Counted from the stretch's first letter, positions 44,926 through 54,283 are shown. The stretch is DNA of 64,000 nucleotides from CAWCOU01 sp963797335 (GCA_963797335.1 CAWCOU010000006.1:558001-622000), one strand, 5' to 3'. Notes: generated by a model from the letters alone, not told the origin. Made by a program: numbers and translations.

Positions 44926-45044
44926 AAACGCTCGTATTTTGCCGATTTTGGCGGGAAAATTTTTCTCAAAATGCTCACATACTTATGTATGCTGCGCTTT
45001 TTCGAAAAATTTTCTCACCAAACTCGACTAAAATACGAGCGTTT
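44926..45044. repeat. Inverted repeat inserted between umuD and umuC
   Basis: The arms 44926-44964 (AAACGCTCGTATTTTGCCGA...GGAAAATTTTT) and 45005-45044 (AAAAATTTTC...TAAAATACGAGCGTTT) pair imperfectly over about 39 bases, with a loop containing CATACTTATGTATG. It looks like an interspersed palindromic element that entered the operon and may attenuate umuC expression. Confidence 0.8.
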
Positions 45045-45076
45045 GTGCCAAAGATAGGGGGTGCCTGAGCTCACGT

Positions 45077-45517
45077 TTAGACGGGGTGGATGACATTCGT
45101 GACAACCCCCCAGATATAAATATCCTGTTCGGGCTTGACTTCAATGGCTGGGAAGTCATTGTTTTCAGGCACCAGCCAAACTTTACCGTCCTTGGTTTTT
45201 TTTAATCGCTTGACGGTTAATTGACCGTCCACGGCAGCTACCACAATCTTTCCGTGCACAGGCGGCAAGCTGCGGTCTACAATGAGGATGTCGCGGTCAT
45301 GGATACCAGCATGGACCATGGAGTGACCGCTGACACGGACAAAGAAAGTAGCAACGGGGTGCTTGATGAGCAGCTCATTTAAATCGAGCGTACTTTCAAG
45401 GTAGTCGTCTGCTGGAGAGGGAAAGCCAGCTGGGACATGAGGCAAATAAAACGGTAACGGCTGATGGTGCTGAGGGGCAAGAGGGGCGATGGAATCTATC
45501 ATGAGCTTATCTACCAA
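45077..45517 (-). CDS. umuD: DNA polymerase V accessory protein, self-cleaving
   Basis: A 146-residue S24-family protein. The Ala30-Gly31 cleavage site (HVPAGFPSPADD), Ser66 nucleophile (SGHSMVHAG) and Lys103 (LTVKRL) keep the spacing of E. coli UmuD (C24-G25, S60, K97). RecA-stimulated cleavage would give the active form. No clear LexA box (CTGT-N8-ACAG) is seen upstream, so control may differ from the classical SOS pattern. Confidence 0.93.
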   Translation of the reverse strand: MVDKLMIDSIAPLAPQHHQPLPFYLPHVPAGFPSPADDYLESTLDLNELLIKHPVATFFVRVSGHSMVHAGIHDRDILIVDRSLPPVHGKIVVAAVDGQLTVKRLKKTKDGKVWLVPENNDFPAIEVKPEQDIYIWGVVTNVIHPV

Positions 45518-45772
45518 GTCTTTATATACACGGGGTTTTCTAAATTTAGGGGGTCGAGTATACCGGTTTTAATTGGATTGATCCACTGCCTCAGTTTGTT
45601 TTGAATTCATGAAACTGTCTAGAGATTGGGTTATAATCCCCTGGTCTTGTTGACGGCTTTGGGTTTATCGTGGTGGGCATTTCATATTTTTGGTATGCAT
45701 TGGGTTTGGGTGCAAATGGTTTAAACCGGTGCCTTGATTTTTACCATCAGTTCTATGTTTAAGGAAGCACTC
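45518..45772. other. Spacer with a possible membrane-protein tail remnant
   Basis: A plus frame near 45626-45724 reads YNPLVLLTALGLSWWAFHIF and then GMHWVWVQMV before a stop, a hydrophobic, tryptophan-rich tail with no start codon. It may be the end of a lost membrane protein gene. Nothing else is evident. Confidence 0.3.
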
Positions 45773-46606
45773 ATGAAAAAATGGACTATCATCGCTTCTC
45801 TAATTCTACTTTTTATTTCACCTCTTCGAATGTCAGCGAATGAGCCAACAAAAAAACCTCCTTCCCCTTGTACTATTTATTTTTCAGCCGACCTTTTTTC
45901 TATGCGACAAAAAGTCTTCAATGCCGAATTAGTTTCTATCCTAGAAAATAAATATCATTATAAAGTTTATCTTCCGCAAAGAGATGGTTTTGAGTTTACC
46001 ATTTTACAAAATATCTTGTCCAAAAAATTAGAAAAAGATGAAGTGGATAAAGCCCAAGCGATCATTATTTATCTACTGGATATGGGTTATTTCTTGTTGA
46101 AAAGTAATGTAGTGGTGGCATTGCTGGATGAACAACTAGACCCCGGTGTCATTGTTGAAATTTCCTATGCTAATTTGATCAATAAATATGTGATTGGCAT
46201 TAGAACCGACGTGCGATCCCCCTACGGCATCAACCCGATCACCGGCACGCATTTTTTTACGGTGATGCAGTTAAATGACTTTGTTTACATGAGAAGAACC
46301 ATCAATTCGAAACAAAGCGTTGATATAGCCTTTGACGATCTTGCGCGAATCGTACATCAAAAAATCGCCTCTTACACTTATAATGGTCGAAATATTTGTG
46401 ACCAACCGCCTATCAACTCTCTAGAAAATAAGTCTGAAATTGCCAGAATTGCCAGAGGAGCGAAACTATTATTTGATAATATGACCCCGGTGGACATGCA
46501 TACTGAAGCGGGATTAAATCTCATTGTGAGTCGATATGTGAAAAATAGGAATGAACTTGAAAAACTTTACCCTACCACCACCAATGAATCGTCGATCGGT
46601 CGGTAG
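45773..46606 (+). CDS. Exported nucleoside 2-deoxyribosyltransferase-like protein
   Basis: A 277-residue protein with a signal peptide (KKWTIIASLILLFISPLRMSA). The body follows the PF05014 pattern: IYFSADLFSMRQKVFNAELV at the start, YKVYLPQRDG, then LLDEQLDPGVIVEISYANL with the catalytic Glu context, and KYVIGIRTDVR. Known relatives are cytoplasmic and swap bases on deoxynucleosides; an exported version is unusual. The ATG at 45773 is preceded by AGGAAG. It is AT-rich and without partners. Substrate and compartment are inferred. Confidence 0.65.
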   Translation: MKKWTIIASLILLFISPLRMSANEPTKKPPSPCTIYFSADLFSMRQKVFNAELVSILENKYHYKVYLPQRDGFEFTILQNILSKKLEKDEVDKAQAIIIYLLDMGYFLLKSNVVVALLDEQLDPGVIVEISYANLINKYVIGIRTDVRSPYGINPITGTHFFTVMQLNDFVYMRRTINSKQSVDIAFDDLARIVHQKIASYTYNGRNICDQPPINSLENKSEIARIARGAKLLFDNMTPVDMHTEAGLNLIVSRYVKNRNELEKLYPTTTNESSIGR

Positions 46607-46647
46607 CACCACAGTAGCACCGAGCAGATATTGTTAGTTTTGCATGG

Positions 46648-47079
46648 TCATGTCGTCTTTTGTTTCCGCGGATCATCATTACTGTCGATATATTCAAGAC
46701 CAAGTGGCCCGATTGCAGTGACCTGTGTGATGTATTCGCCAGATTTTGCCCAATGGAAATGAGGTGTATCACCAGGCAGTATAATTATGCTTCCTGGTGG
46801 ATAGGGCTGCAACTTATCGCTATCAAACTTTTCACCGAGACCAATGTAGAAAATTCCCGACATGACCGTATAGATCCTATCCTCTGGATGTTTATGTGGC
46901 ATTAATTTTGCATCACTGGGAGCCTTCACCCTGATCATGTAAGGACCAGGACTAGATGGATTGCCAACGAGCACAGCAAGAAGCACTCCCTGTGGAAAAG
47001 CTGGAAAAGGTTGCCAATTAATATCTTCATTCAAGATTGTTTTAAATGTGGCCTGGCCTGGTTGATGTGGTTGAGTCAT
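46648..47079 (-). CDS. Cupin-domain protein
   Basis: A 143-residue single cupin barrel. Motif 1 is MPHKHPEDRIYTVMSG with metal His/His/Glu-like ligands, and motif 2 is PPGSIIILPGDTPHFHW. The ATG at 47079 has GAGGG 5 bases upstream; the earlier ATG at 47091 overlaps it. It follows a DJ-1 family gene by about 20 bases on the same strand. The reaction is unknown; small cupins often bind metals or isomerise sugars. Confidence 0.8.
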   Translation of the reverse strand: MTQPHQPGQATFKTILNEDINWQPFPAFPQGVLLAVLVGNPSSPGPYMIRVKAPSDAKLMPHKHPEDRIYTVMSGIFYIGLGEKFDSDKLQPYPPGSIIILPGDTPHFHWAKSGEYITQVTAIGPLGLEYIDSNDDPRKQKTT

Positions 47080-47099
47080 ATAATCCCTCATTTAAAATT

Positions 47100-47909
47100 T
47101 CACTTCTTATTTTTAAGTGCCTGAAGAAGCAGTTTCAAAAGCGCTTCATCAGAGAACGGATTCTGACCGGAAATCAGCTCGCGATCTTGAAGTACATAGC
47201 TCTGCCATGGAGCTACTACACTTACGTCACCACCCGCCACCTGCAAAGCATAGTCTGGGTAGAAGAGGACCTTGCCCCCAATTTCCACAGGCTCTCGTTG
47301 CTGTTCTTCTGCTGTCGAAAAAATAGTCATCTTATACCCGGCGTATATCCAATCCTTCGCCTTAGCCCGAACTGCATCGGCAGCATCACCTGCCTTCAAT
47401 GCGTCGACAACTTCAACGGCATTCGGAAAAGCCGCCAGAAGAGAAATAGGACCATGGCAGAGCACTGCCGTGGGCTTAGATGTTTCATGAAAGTGTCTCA
47501 TCACGATACCCACGTTGGGATCATCGAGAAGATCGATCATTGGGCCATGGCCGCCGGGAACGAAAACTGCATCGTATTGGTCTAAACCCGAGGTAATGAC
47601 ATCTGAAATACGATCTGGATTTTTGAGCCCATTTAAACTGTCGTGGAAACGCAGATAGTCTTGAAGCCTATTCTCGTCCCCACCGAAGAACTGGGCAGTG
47701 GCCGAGTTGAGATCCAACTGAGGTGTGTTGCCTTTGGGATTAGCGAAGGTGATTTCGTAACCATCCGCCATCAACGCGCGAACTGGAACAGTCAGTTCGT
47801 TGAGATAATAGCCAGCACCTGCGTATATTTTGCCATCTTTCAAGGGCAAACCATGTCCGCTTGATACTAACACTAGGATTTTACCTTTTTGTTGCGATTG
47901 AGCTTTCAT
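47100..47909 (-). CDS. DJ-1/PfpI family protein (Hsp31-like)
   Basis: A 269-residue type 1 glutamine amidotransferase-like protein. The nucleophile elbow is TAVLCHGPISLLAAF, the acidic residue is near LTVPVRALMADGYEITFANP, and VFVPGGHGPMIDLL forms the second active-site loop. Relatives include glyoxalase III/Hsp31 enzymes that detoxify methylglyoxal. AAGGAG lies 4-5 bases before the ATG. It heads a two-gene unit with the cupin and diverges from ahpD-like and alcohol dehydrogenase genes, a stress-detoxification cluster. Confidence 0.87.
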   Translation of the reverse strand: MKAQSQQKGKILVLVSSGHGLPLKDGKIYAGAGYYLNELTVPVRALMADGYEITFANPKGNTPQLDLNSATAQFFGGDENRLQDYLRFHDSLNGLKNPDRISDVITSGLDQYDAVFVPGGHGPMIDLLDDPNVGIVMRHFHETSKPTAVLCHGPISLLAAFPNAVEVVDALKAGDAADAVRAKAKDWIYAGYKMTIFSTAEEQQREPVEIGGKVLFYPDYALQVAGGDVSVVAPWQSYVLQDRELISGQNPFSDEALLKLLLQALKNKK

Positions 47910-48027
47910 TTTATCTCCTTATAAAAAGTGAATTGCTGCTCCGAAGTAATGCTGCCTTTAGATTATAGTATACATAATGTTCTTTTTTTTGCTAAGCTGT
48001 CCGTATCACATTGCCTATCCTAAGTGA

Positions 48028-48175
48028 CAAGAATGGATGAAAAAAGATCAGCCGCAACTTTTAGTCATTTGGGGAAAATAGGATCCTTCCGAATACAAGA
48101 AAAAATACGACTGGGATTTAAAAATAAGGTATATGATTTACTGATTGAGAAAAGTAAAAAATTTACAATTGAATA
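48028..48175 (+). pseudogene. Remnant of an alpha/beta hydrolase
   Basis: In the 370-base gap before the AhpD-like gene, the frame WMKKDQPQLLVIWGK-stop-DPSE matches the strand before the catalytic Asp in haloalkane dehalogenase-like hydrolases (QPPxLVVWGKxDP). It holds a stop codon and lacks flanks. No other gene is visible in 47910-48279. Confidence 0.4.
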
Positions 48176-48279
48176 GAAGGAAATTTTAAAAGACAGCTGC
48201 CAAAGCTTAGATCTTTCATGAAAAGATAGGATAATTCTAAAATATCTAAATTTTCACCAAAAATACTAGGAGAGATTTT

Positions 48280-48624
48280 ATGCCAAAATTGTATAAGGAA
48301 ATTACGAAGGATCTTTCAGGTTCATTAGCAAAACTTCGCAAAGAAATTCCAAACGTTATGGATGGATTTGGTGCCTTAGCTCAGGCTGCAACCAAAGATG
48401 GGTCATTAGATAAAAAAACAAAGGAACTTATTGCACTTGCCATAGGGATTGCCTCGCATTGCGATGGTTGCATCGGTTTTCATGTGCAAACACTGGTAAA
48501 ACTGGGTGTGACAAGAGAAGAATTTCTCGAGATGCTAGGAATGACTGTTTATATGGGAGGCGGTCCTTCATTAATGTTTGCGGCCGATGCATTAAAAGCA
48601 TTTGAAGAGTTTAGCGTTGAGTAA
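48280..48624 (+). CDS. AhpD-like carboxymuconolactone decarboxylase family protein
   Basis: A 114-residue all-helical protein. The redox pair is HCDGCIGFH, the CxxCxxxH motif of AhpD-type peroxidase partners. LALAIGIASHCDGC and VTREEFLEMLGMTVYMGGGP are family landmarks. It is likely a thiol-dependent peroxidase or peroxide-linked reductase. AGGAGAG precedes the ATG. The alcohol dehydrogenase gene follows 21 bases later, so they form one unit. Confidence 0.88.
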   Translation: MPKLYKEITKDLSGSLAKLRKEIPNVMDGFGALAQAATKDGSLDKKTKELIALAIGIASHCDGCIGFHVQTLVKLGVTREEFLEMLGMTVYMGGGPSLMFAADALKAFEEFSVE

Positions 48625-48645
48625 AGAGCCAAAAGGAGGGTAATT

Positions 48646-49691
48646 ATGAAAGCACTGATTTATCAAGGGCCAGGAAAAAAGGCTTTGGAAGATCGTCCAT
48701 CGCCATCCATTAAAGAGCCGACAGATGCCATTGTAAAGGTCAAAAAGACCACTATTTGCGGCACTGATCTCCATATTCTCAAAGGTGATGTTGCCACCTG
48801 CGCTCCCGGTCGTATTTTGGCCATGAAGGCGTAGGAATAGTGGATAAGGTCGGTTCCAATGTCACCGCATTTCAGCCTGGAGACCACGTTCTCATTTCTT
48901 GTATTACGGCTTGCGCCAAGTGTGAATACTGCCGTAAAGGAATGTACTCCCATTGCCTGTCAGGCGGATGGATTCTGGGAAATCAAATTGATGGAACTCA
49001 AGCTCAATATGTCCGCATACCTCATGCTGATACAAGCCTTTATAAAATCCTGGAAGGTATGGAGGAGGATGCATTAGTCATGTTGAGTGATATTTTGCCC
49101 ACCGGTTTTGAGTGTGGAGTATTAAATGGCAAAGTGCAACCAGGCAATACGGTGGCTATTGTAGGGGCTGGACCCATTGGTTTGTCTGCATTGTTGACTG
49201 CTCAGTTTTATTCACCGTCAGAGATTATCATGATCGACTTGGATGATAATCGTCTGGAGGTTGCGAAACGTTTGGGAGCAACTGCAGCGATAAATAGCAG
49301 TAGCGATAAAGCAGCTGAAAAAGTTATGCAGTTAACTGGCGGACGTGGTGTGGATACAGCAATAGAAGCCGTGGGTATACCTGCGACTTTTATCTTTTGT
49401 GAAGATATTGTAGCGCCCGGTGGAACCATTGCCAATATTGGCGTACATGGGTCTAAGGTAGATTTACATTTGGAGCGGTTGTGGTCTCAGAATATTTCTA
49501 TCACCACCAGGCTGGTTGACACGGTTACCACGCCTATGCTACTAAAGACTGTGCACTCAGGAAAAATTGACCCTAAGCAGTTAATCACCCATTTTTTCAA
49601 ATTTGATAATATTTTGGAAGCTTATGAAACTTTTGAGCATGCTGAAAATACTCATGCTTTGAAAGTCATAATTAATCTAACGGATATTTAG
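48646..49691 (+). pseudogene. Zinc-dependent alcohol dehydrogenase, frameshifted
   Basis: The first 62 codons (MKALIYQGPG..., catalytic CGTDLHIL) end at a TAG. The frame resumes at 48840 (KVGSNVTAFQPGDHV) with structural zinc cysteines CAKCEYCRKGMYSHC and coenzyme loop GAGPIGLSA. Restoring one G at 48819-48820 would give ILGHEGVG, the catalytic His-Glu motif, and join the two parts into a normal ~348-residue enzyme. Otherwise the protein is complete. It resembles zinc alcohol/sorbitol dehydrogenases. Recent decay or an assembly error are both possible. Confidence 0.87.
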
Positions 49692-50026
49692 ATATGAAAA
49701 AAATCGGATTTTCAAAAAATCAATAATGACCAAATAAGCCAAAATAATAAATATAAGCCCAATAATTAAAATTGGATTGATTGCAGTCATCAAAATACCC
49801 TTCGTCGCTAATATGCTGACAATAAGTATATCTAAAACTGAGCTTACCAAGAGCCATTTTCCAGGCATTGAATTCCAATCGACATGGTGACGAAATCATT
49901 GGCAAATAGTAGTAATACAATCAGTAACGGTGTAATAATGAAACTGCCGGTGAGAATAACACCTAAACTCAAGAAAACAGGGATCTCAAAACTTTTGATA
50001 ACCTTATTGGTAATATAAGTTAACAT
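49680..50026 (-). pseudogene. C-terminal remnant of a proton-efflux P-type ATPase
   Basis: Two minus frames join across a frameshift near 49868: SFEIPVFLSLGVILTGSFII followed by LLLFANDFVTMSIG, and KWLLVSSVLDILIVSILATK through VIIDFLKIRFF. They match the last membrane helices of type IIIA H+-ATPases. The rest of the gene is gone; the upstream side is fused to an IS30 remnant. Confidence 0.7.
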
Positions 50027-50029
50027 TCT

Positions 50030-50318
50030 TTGGTAAATACGCTATGCTGTAGTCAGCAAATTCACTCCCTTGATCAAATGTAATTGTTTTACACATCTTT
50101 TTCGGTAGACTCTCAAATTTCTCTTTTATCTTATCCATGACACCTCGTGAGTATTTGCGGTCACTCTTTATCAGAGATCCCATTCTGGATTTTCGTTCTA
50201 CTAAAGTCGTTACTGCTTTTTCCCTCGTCCCACTAAAGGCAATAGTATCACCTCCCCAATGTCTAAAACGTCGCATAAAATACGATAAATGTAACAATTC
50301 CATGTGGGGCAAGATCAC
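50030..50318 (-). pseudogene. IS30-family transposase fragment
   Basis: HWGGDTIAFSGTREKAVTTL, VERKSRMGSLIKSDRKYS and KKMCKTITFDQGSEFADYS are the DDE core of IS30 transposases, with the first two acidic residues (GDT and DQG). The rest of the gene is missing on both sides, and the frame runs into the P-type ATPase remnant. Confidence 0.85.
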
Positions 50319-50327
50319 TCCAAAATG

Positions 50328-52949
50328 CTATGGGCTAACCGTGCATATCCCAAAGGCGCAAAACACATGTTGGCCCGTTGTAGGCTGGGTAACTAGATTT
50401 TTAAATGTGATACTGCCGGGGGTATCAAAATTCACTGTACCATCGAATAACCGAGGGTTGGAGACATAAATGGTGGATCCACCATTGGCTGTGAGCCCCA
50501 CTGTGTTAGCAGCTATGATAGAGTTAGCCACTGTTATTGCATTATCTGTGCCATATGCACCAATGCCATTGTCATTGTTTGTCATCGTTGATCGGGAAAC
50601 GTTTGTGGTCGTAGGCCCTGCGGAGTTATACACCGCGATGCCACCATCAGCATACGGACTGGGAAGACCAGGTGCAGTCAATAAATTTCCTGAAAAATTT
50701 GAGTCACTGACATCAATTTTCATGGATGTGCCTCCATTGTATGCCGCAAGACCTCCAAAACTATATACATGTGTACTGCCCGCTGTTTCGGTTACTGTCA
50801 TCAAATTCCTTGAGAATGTCGAAGCAATAACATTGATATTCATGACAGCCCCATTATTGTATGCTGCGAGGCCTCCAGCAGCATAAAAATTAGAACCGCC
50901 TGTTTCATTTATTGCCACCGAATTTCCTGAAAATATTGAATTTATAACATTGATATTCATGACAGATGTAGGGTTAATATTGGTTGCTGCAAGACCTCCA
51001 ACGGAATTGAAAACTGTTAAGGAATCATTTGCAGCCATTGAATTATTAGAAAATATTGAATTACTGACACTGACATTCATAGTTGCAGTGTTAAATAACG
51101 CGAGGCCTCCAGCTGCACCTATGTCGCTCCCTTCGTCTGCCATCACCACGTTTCCAGAAAGAGATGAATTGCTGACGTTAAGATTCACGACAGGTGCGCT
51201 AAAGAAATTAGTTATTGCGATGCCTCCGACAGAGTCCACAATAGCCCCATTGGTTAGATTTTGTGAATTTCCTGATATCACTGATGCAACCACATTAATG
51301 TTCATTTCATTGCCAAAATTGGTTGCGGCAAGACCGCCAACGGCAAAAGAATCGGTAGTAACTTGATAATTATTATCGAATATCTCTGAACCAACGACAC
51401 TGAGATTGAACGGAGCAGTACTGCCATTAAATGCGGCTATGCCACCTTCAGTATTTACACCCAGCAACTCAGCACCACCTCCGTTATTACTGATGGTCGA
51501 GTTATTGACGTCTACCGACAGAGGGCTTGGCGAGGCAGAGCTCGACAGATCAATACCATCCCCAAAATGTTCAATATCCATATCGTTGATACTTACGGTT
51601 TGAGGGCTAGGATTACTGGCAATATCGTGACTCACAAAAATGCCAGCATGTCCGGGTGTTGTAATTGCAGGTCCGTTTAACTGCAAGCTAGTTAGAGAGT
51701 CATATAGATCTGTCCCTGGAATTTCAAAACCACCATTCGCAAAATTAATCAGCGGGCGTGCACTGCCCATAGCAGGTTGATGAAAATAGTCTTGGCGGCC
51801 GTAGACTTGATCGTTATTAAGTACGATATAGTTTGGCTCCAAAGGGCTATAATACGCATTATAGTTGCCAGAGTTAATGTAAAAAGTAGTATTATGTTGT
51901 GCATTGCCATCATCAACGTTACTTTGGCTTAAACCTTGGTAGGGATCTTCATAAGTCCCATTCCCAATTGGGGTAGTAGTGCTATCGCCTGGTATAAAGA
52001 AAGAAATATTCGACGCCACTAGTGCTGTTTGTCCAGTGTTTTTGGAGCCAGACACGATCGGTTCTCCGGTATGCGATCCACCTTCTATTGCCACTAAATT
52101 ACGCTGGATTGGATCTACCAAGCGTTCTGTTAAATTACCTGTAAAATGATAGCCGGTATGACGCCCGCCAAACCATACTGTTAATCCTGCCTTAAATGTG
52201 TTATTGTATTTGTTGTCATAAGCGTCACTCACAACGATGCTAGCATAATCATTCATAGGCACTTGAAAGCTGACTTCGCCGCCACCAAAGTTACTGGTAT
52301 TTTTGGGCGCAAAATAATAGCCACCTAGATAAACCTTGCTATTACGAAAAGGTAAGCGGATCCCAACTTGTGCATCACCCCCATAACCAGTGGATTCAAA
52401 TGTATTTACTAGTGCATCGTATTGACTGTGCCCTGAAAAAGTCACTTGACTGAAATCGTTTGTTTGACTGGCAAACTTGGTGCCCGTGTTTATATTTTCG
52501 CTGCTAACAGGAATGTATAAGTTAGCACTAAAATCTAAAGTCTTGCCCAACCGTTCCATACCAGGGCTGACAAACCAAAATGCATGGCCATTGTTGGAAC
52601 GGTTATAATCACCAAATACATATGCGCCCAAAATACTAGTATTGTCGATTAACCACCGATGGCCTACACCTAAACTTCCCGTGTAGGTGTCATCATTGTG
52701 ATAATAAATTTGTGGGTCGAGGAAAGTGAAACTGTTTGGCTGCCCAAACAATGGCGCCAATAGGTCACCCAAGCCCGTGAAGCCATCACCACCTAGACCG
52801 TATAAAGAAACACCTGGGAGGGGCATGGGGGTAGTTGTAAGCGGGATATTCTCTACATTGCCAGCCAAAGCATTGTTCAACATGAAACAACCAGCAATGG
52901 TTAAAATAGCATGGATAGCACTGCGTGAAAGGGATGCTTTATGATACAT
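50328..52949 (-). CDS. Inverse autotransporter with repeat-built beta-helix passenger
   Basis: An 873-residue outer membrane protein. A signal peptide covers about residues 1-29 (HAILTIAGCFMLNNALAG). Residues about 45-290 form an inverse autotransporter barrel of the intimin/invasin type (TGSLGVGHRWL, YGGDAQVGIRLPF, ending ERLVDPIQRNL). The passenger is exported C-terminally. From about 480 to 800 it has eight repeats of 36-41 residues on the pattern N-hydrophobic-x-V-x-x-S-x-F-S-G-N ... GGLAxxN, typical of a parallel beta-helix. It probably acts as an adhesin. An AGGAG ribosome site precedes the ATG. The gene is flanked by mobile element remnants, suggesting transfer. Confidence 0.85.
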   Translation of the reverse strand: MYHKASLSRSAIHAILTIAGCFMLNNALAGNVENIPLTTTPMPLPGVSLYGLGGDGFTGLGDLLAPLFGQPNSFTFLDPQIYYHNDDTYTGSLGVGHRWLIDNTSILGAYVFGDYNRSNNGHAFWFVSPGMERLGKTLDFSANLYIPVSSENINTGTKFASQTNDFSQVTFSGHSQYDALVNTFESTGYGGDAQVGIRLPFRNSKVYLGGYYFAPKNTSNFGGGEVSFQVPMNDYASIVVSDAYDNKYNNTFKAGLTVWFGGRHTGYHFTGNLTERLVDPIQRNLVAIEGGSHTGEPIVSGSKNTGQTALVASNISFFIPGDSTTTPIGNGTYEDPYQGLSQSNVDDGNAQHNTTFYINSGNYNAYYSPLEPNYIVLNNDQVYGRQDYFHQPAMGSARPLINFANGGFEIPGTDLYDSLTSLQLNGPAITTPGHAGIFVSHDIASNPSPQTVSINDMDIEHFGDGIDLSSSASPSPLSVDVNNSTISNNGGGAELLGVNTEGGIAAFNGSTAPFNLSVVGSEIFDNNYQVTTDSFAVGGLAATNFGNEMNINVVASVISGNSQNLTNGAIVDSVGGIAITNFFSAPVVNLNVSNSSLSGNVVMADEGSDIGAAGGLALFNTATMNVSVSNSIFSNNSMAANDSLTVFNSVGGLAATNINPTSVMNINVINSIFSGNSVAINETGGSNFYAAGGLAAYNNGAVMNINVIASTFSRNLMTVTETAGSTHVYSFGGLAAYNGGTSMKIDVSDSNFSGNLLTAPGLPSPYADGGIAVYNSAGPTTTNVSRSTMTNNDNGIGAYGTDNAITVANSIIAANTVGLTANGGSTIYVSNPRLFDGTVNFDTPGSITFKNLVTQPTTGQHVFCAFGICTVSP

Positions 52950-53133
52950 AGGTTGCTCCTGCTATTAAATTTATAATCCTGATCTTTGATACCCTAAAGG
53001 AAACTATCATGCCCGTCAATAAATTATTACATAAAAACATTTAAGCAAGCATCTCTATTAATAGATAAGGAGGTTATCCTAAATTCCGTTGAAATTTGAA
53101 GAGTGGTCCCGATGAAAGGAGGGGTCAAGTCTG

Positions 53134-53378
53134 AAGGAGGGGTCAAGTCTGTATTTATGCCTCATTAAAACAAATAGCTGGTTATTTAAAAACACGGTAT
53201 TGAAACATTTCGAACATAATGAAAACATAAGCCATTATGTCACGCCCACTGAGAATTCAATATGAAGGAGCCTGGTACCACGTTATGAACCGTGGCTTAA
53301 GCCGACAGACTATTTTTCATACAAATGAGCACCGTGAGTTGTTTTTAAACCTTTTGGCTGACATCCACCAGCGTTTTG
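53134..53378 (+). repeat. Direct repeat, copy 1 (REP transposase leader and 5' end)
   Basis: 245 bases nearly identical to 59185-59429, beginning in the GGAGGGGTCAAGTCT repeats and running about 140 bases into the transposase gene. Differences are few (for example AATGAG versus AATTGAG). The same orientation and a 6051-base offset allow recombination between the copies. Confidence 0.9.
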
Positions 53379-53921
53379 GAGTTCAAATCCATGCTTATTG
53401 CTTGATGGACAACCATTATCATTTATTATTATACACCCCCAAGAGTAATCTAAGCAGGGCCATGAGACATCTAGATGGGGTATACACCCAGCGGTTTAAT
53501 AAGTCCCAAAAAAGAGATGGGCCCTTGTTCAGAGGACGATATAAATCTATTTTGATCGATGCAGACAATTATTTGCTACAAGTTAGTCGCTATATTCACT
53601 TAAATCCAGTTGAGGCTAATATTGTTGAACTTCCTCAGGAGTATCATTGGAGCAGCTGCCGATTTTTTCTTGATTCAACCGGAGCACCATCATGGCTTTA
53701 TCTTGAGCATACCTTGGCACAGTTATAATCCTATAGCAGTTTATAAACAGTTCGTCGAAAGCGAGATTTGCCCAGAGCCAATAAATATATGCAATAAAGA
53801 TTCTCCAAGCATCTTGGGTGATACCAGTTTTATTGAAAAAATTAAAAATAAAAAAGAAGCAAATATTAATGTGAGCCGAGAAATACCTGCTGCACAAATT
53901 CTTAAACCCGATGTTGAGTGA
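53237..53921 (+). pseudogene. REP-associated tyrosine transposase (TnpA-REP), frameshifted near its end
   Basis: MSRPLRIQYEGAWYHVMNRG is the standard start of the Y1/HUH transposases that mobilise REP palindromes. CLMDNHYHLLLYTP carries the HUH histidines and YIHLNPVEA the likely catalytic Tyr. The main frame stops at 53728, but the next frame continues SYNPIAVYKQFVESEI... to 53921 and fits the missing C-terminal part, so one base is lost or gained near 53720. The catalytic core is intact, so a 163-residue product might still act. Confidence 0.85.
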
Positions 53922-54269
53922 TCTTAATTCATCTTCTGTCCAGATATGAGGGGGAACTTTAACGCCGTTTTCTTTCAAGATATTAGGAATCAAGTTACCG
54001 TTTGGGCGCAACACTACAGAAGAAACAATGACCCCTGGATATTCGCGCAACCTTTTTTGAAAAGCAGGCGTGGTCAGATCCGGCGTTGGTGGGTTGCTTT
54101 TATGGGCTAAATATCCCGTAGCTGCTGCATTAGAGCCATGACACATGGCGCATCGGGTATTATAAAGTTGTTCGCCTATACTATTATCAGCATACCAGTT
54201 GAAATAGACATTAATGACAGAATAAAGATTTGAATAATTTTCTTCATCCTTGTTTCCTTGCAAAGTCAA
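53913..54269 (-). pseudogene. Degraded c-type cytochrome
   Basis: The frame contains LYNTRCAMCHGSNAAATGYL with the heme-binding CxxCH, LRPNGNLIPNILKENGVKVP and PPHIWTEDELRSLN, matching a small class I cytochrome c. The signal peptide (MKKIIQIFILSLMSISTG) lies in another frame starting at 54247, so a frameshift separates them. The 3' end stops where the REP transposase begins. Confidence 0.75.
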
Positions 54270-54283
54270 TGATTAAAATTGTT

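Noticed and set aside
47961..47977. TATAGTATAC sequence before the Hsp31-like gene resembling the TetR operator
   Set aside because: It matches only 12 bases, which are mostly a -10 element (TATAAT on the minus strand); the second half of the dyad is missing.
50470..51603. Proline/alanine-rich plus-strand frames opposite the autotransporter
   Set aside because: They mirror the repeat structure of the minus-strand passenger and have no translation signals.
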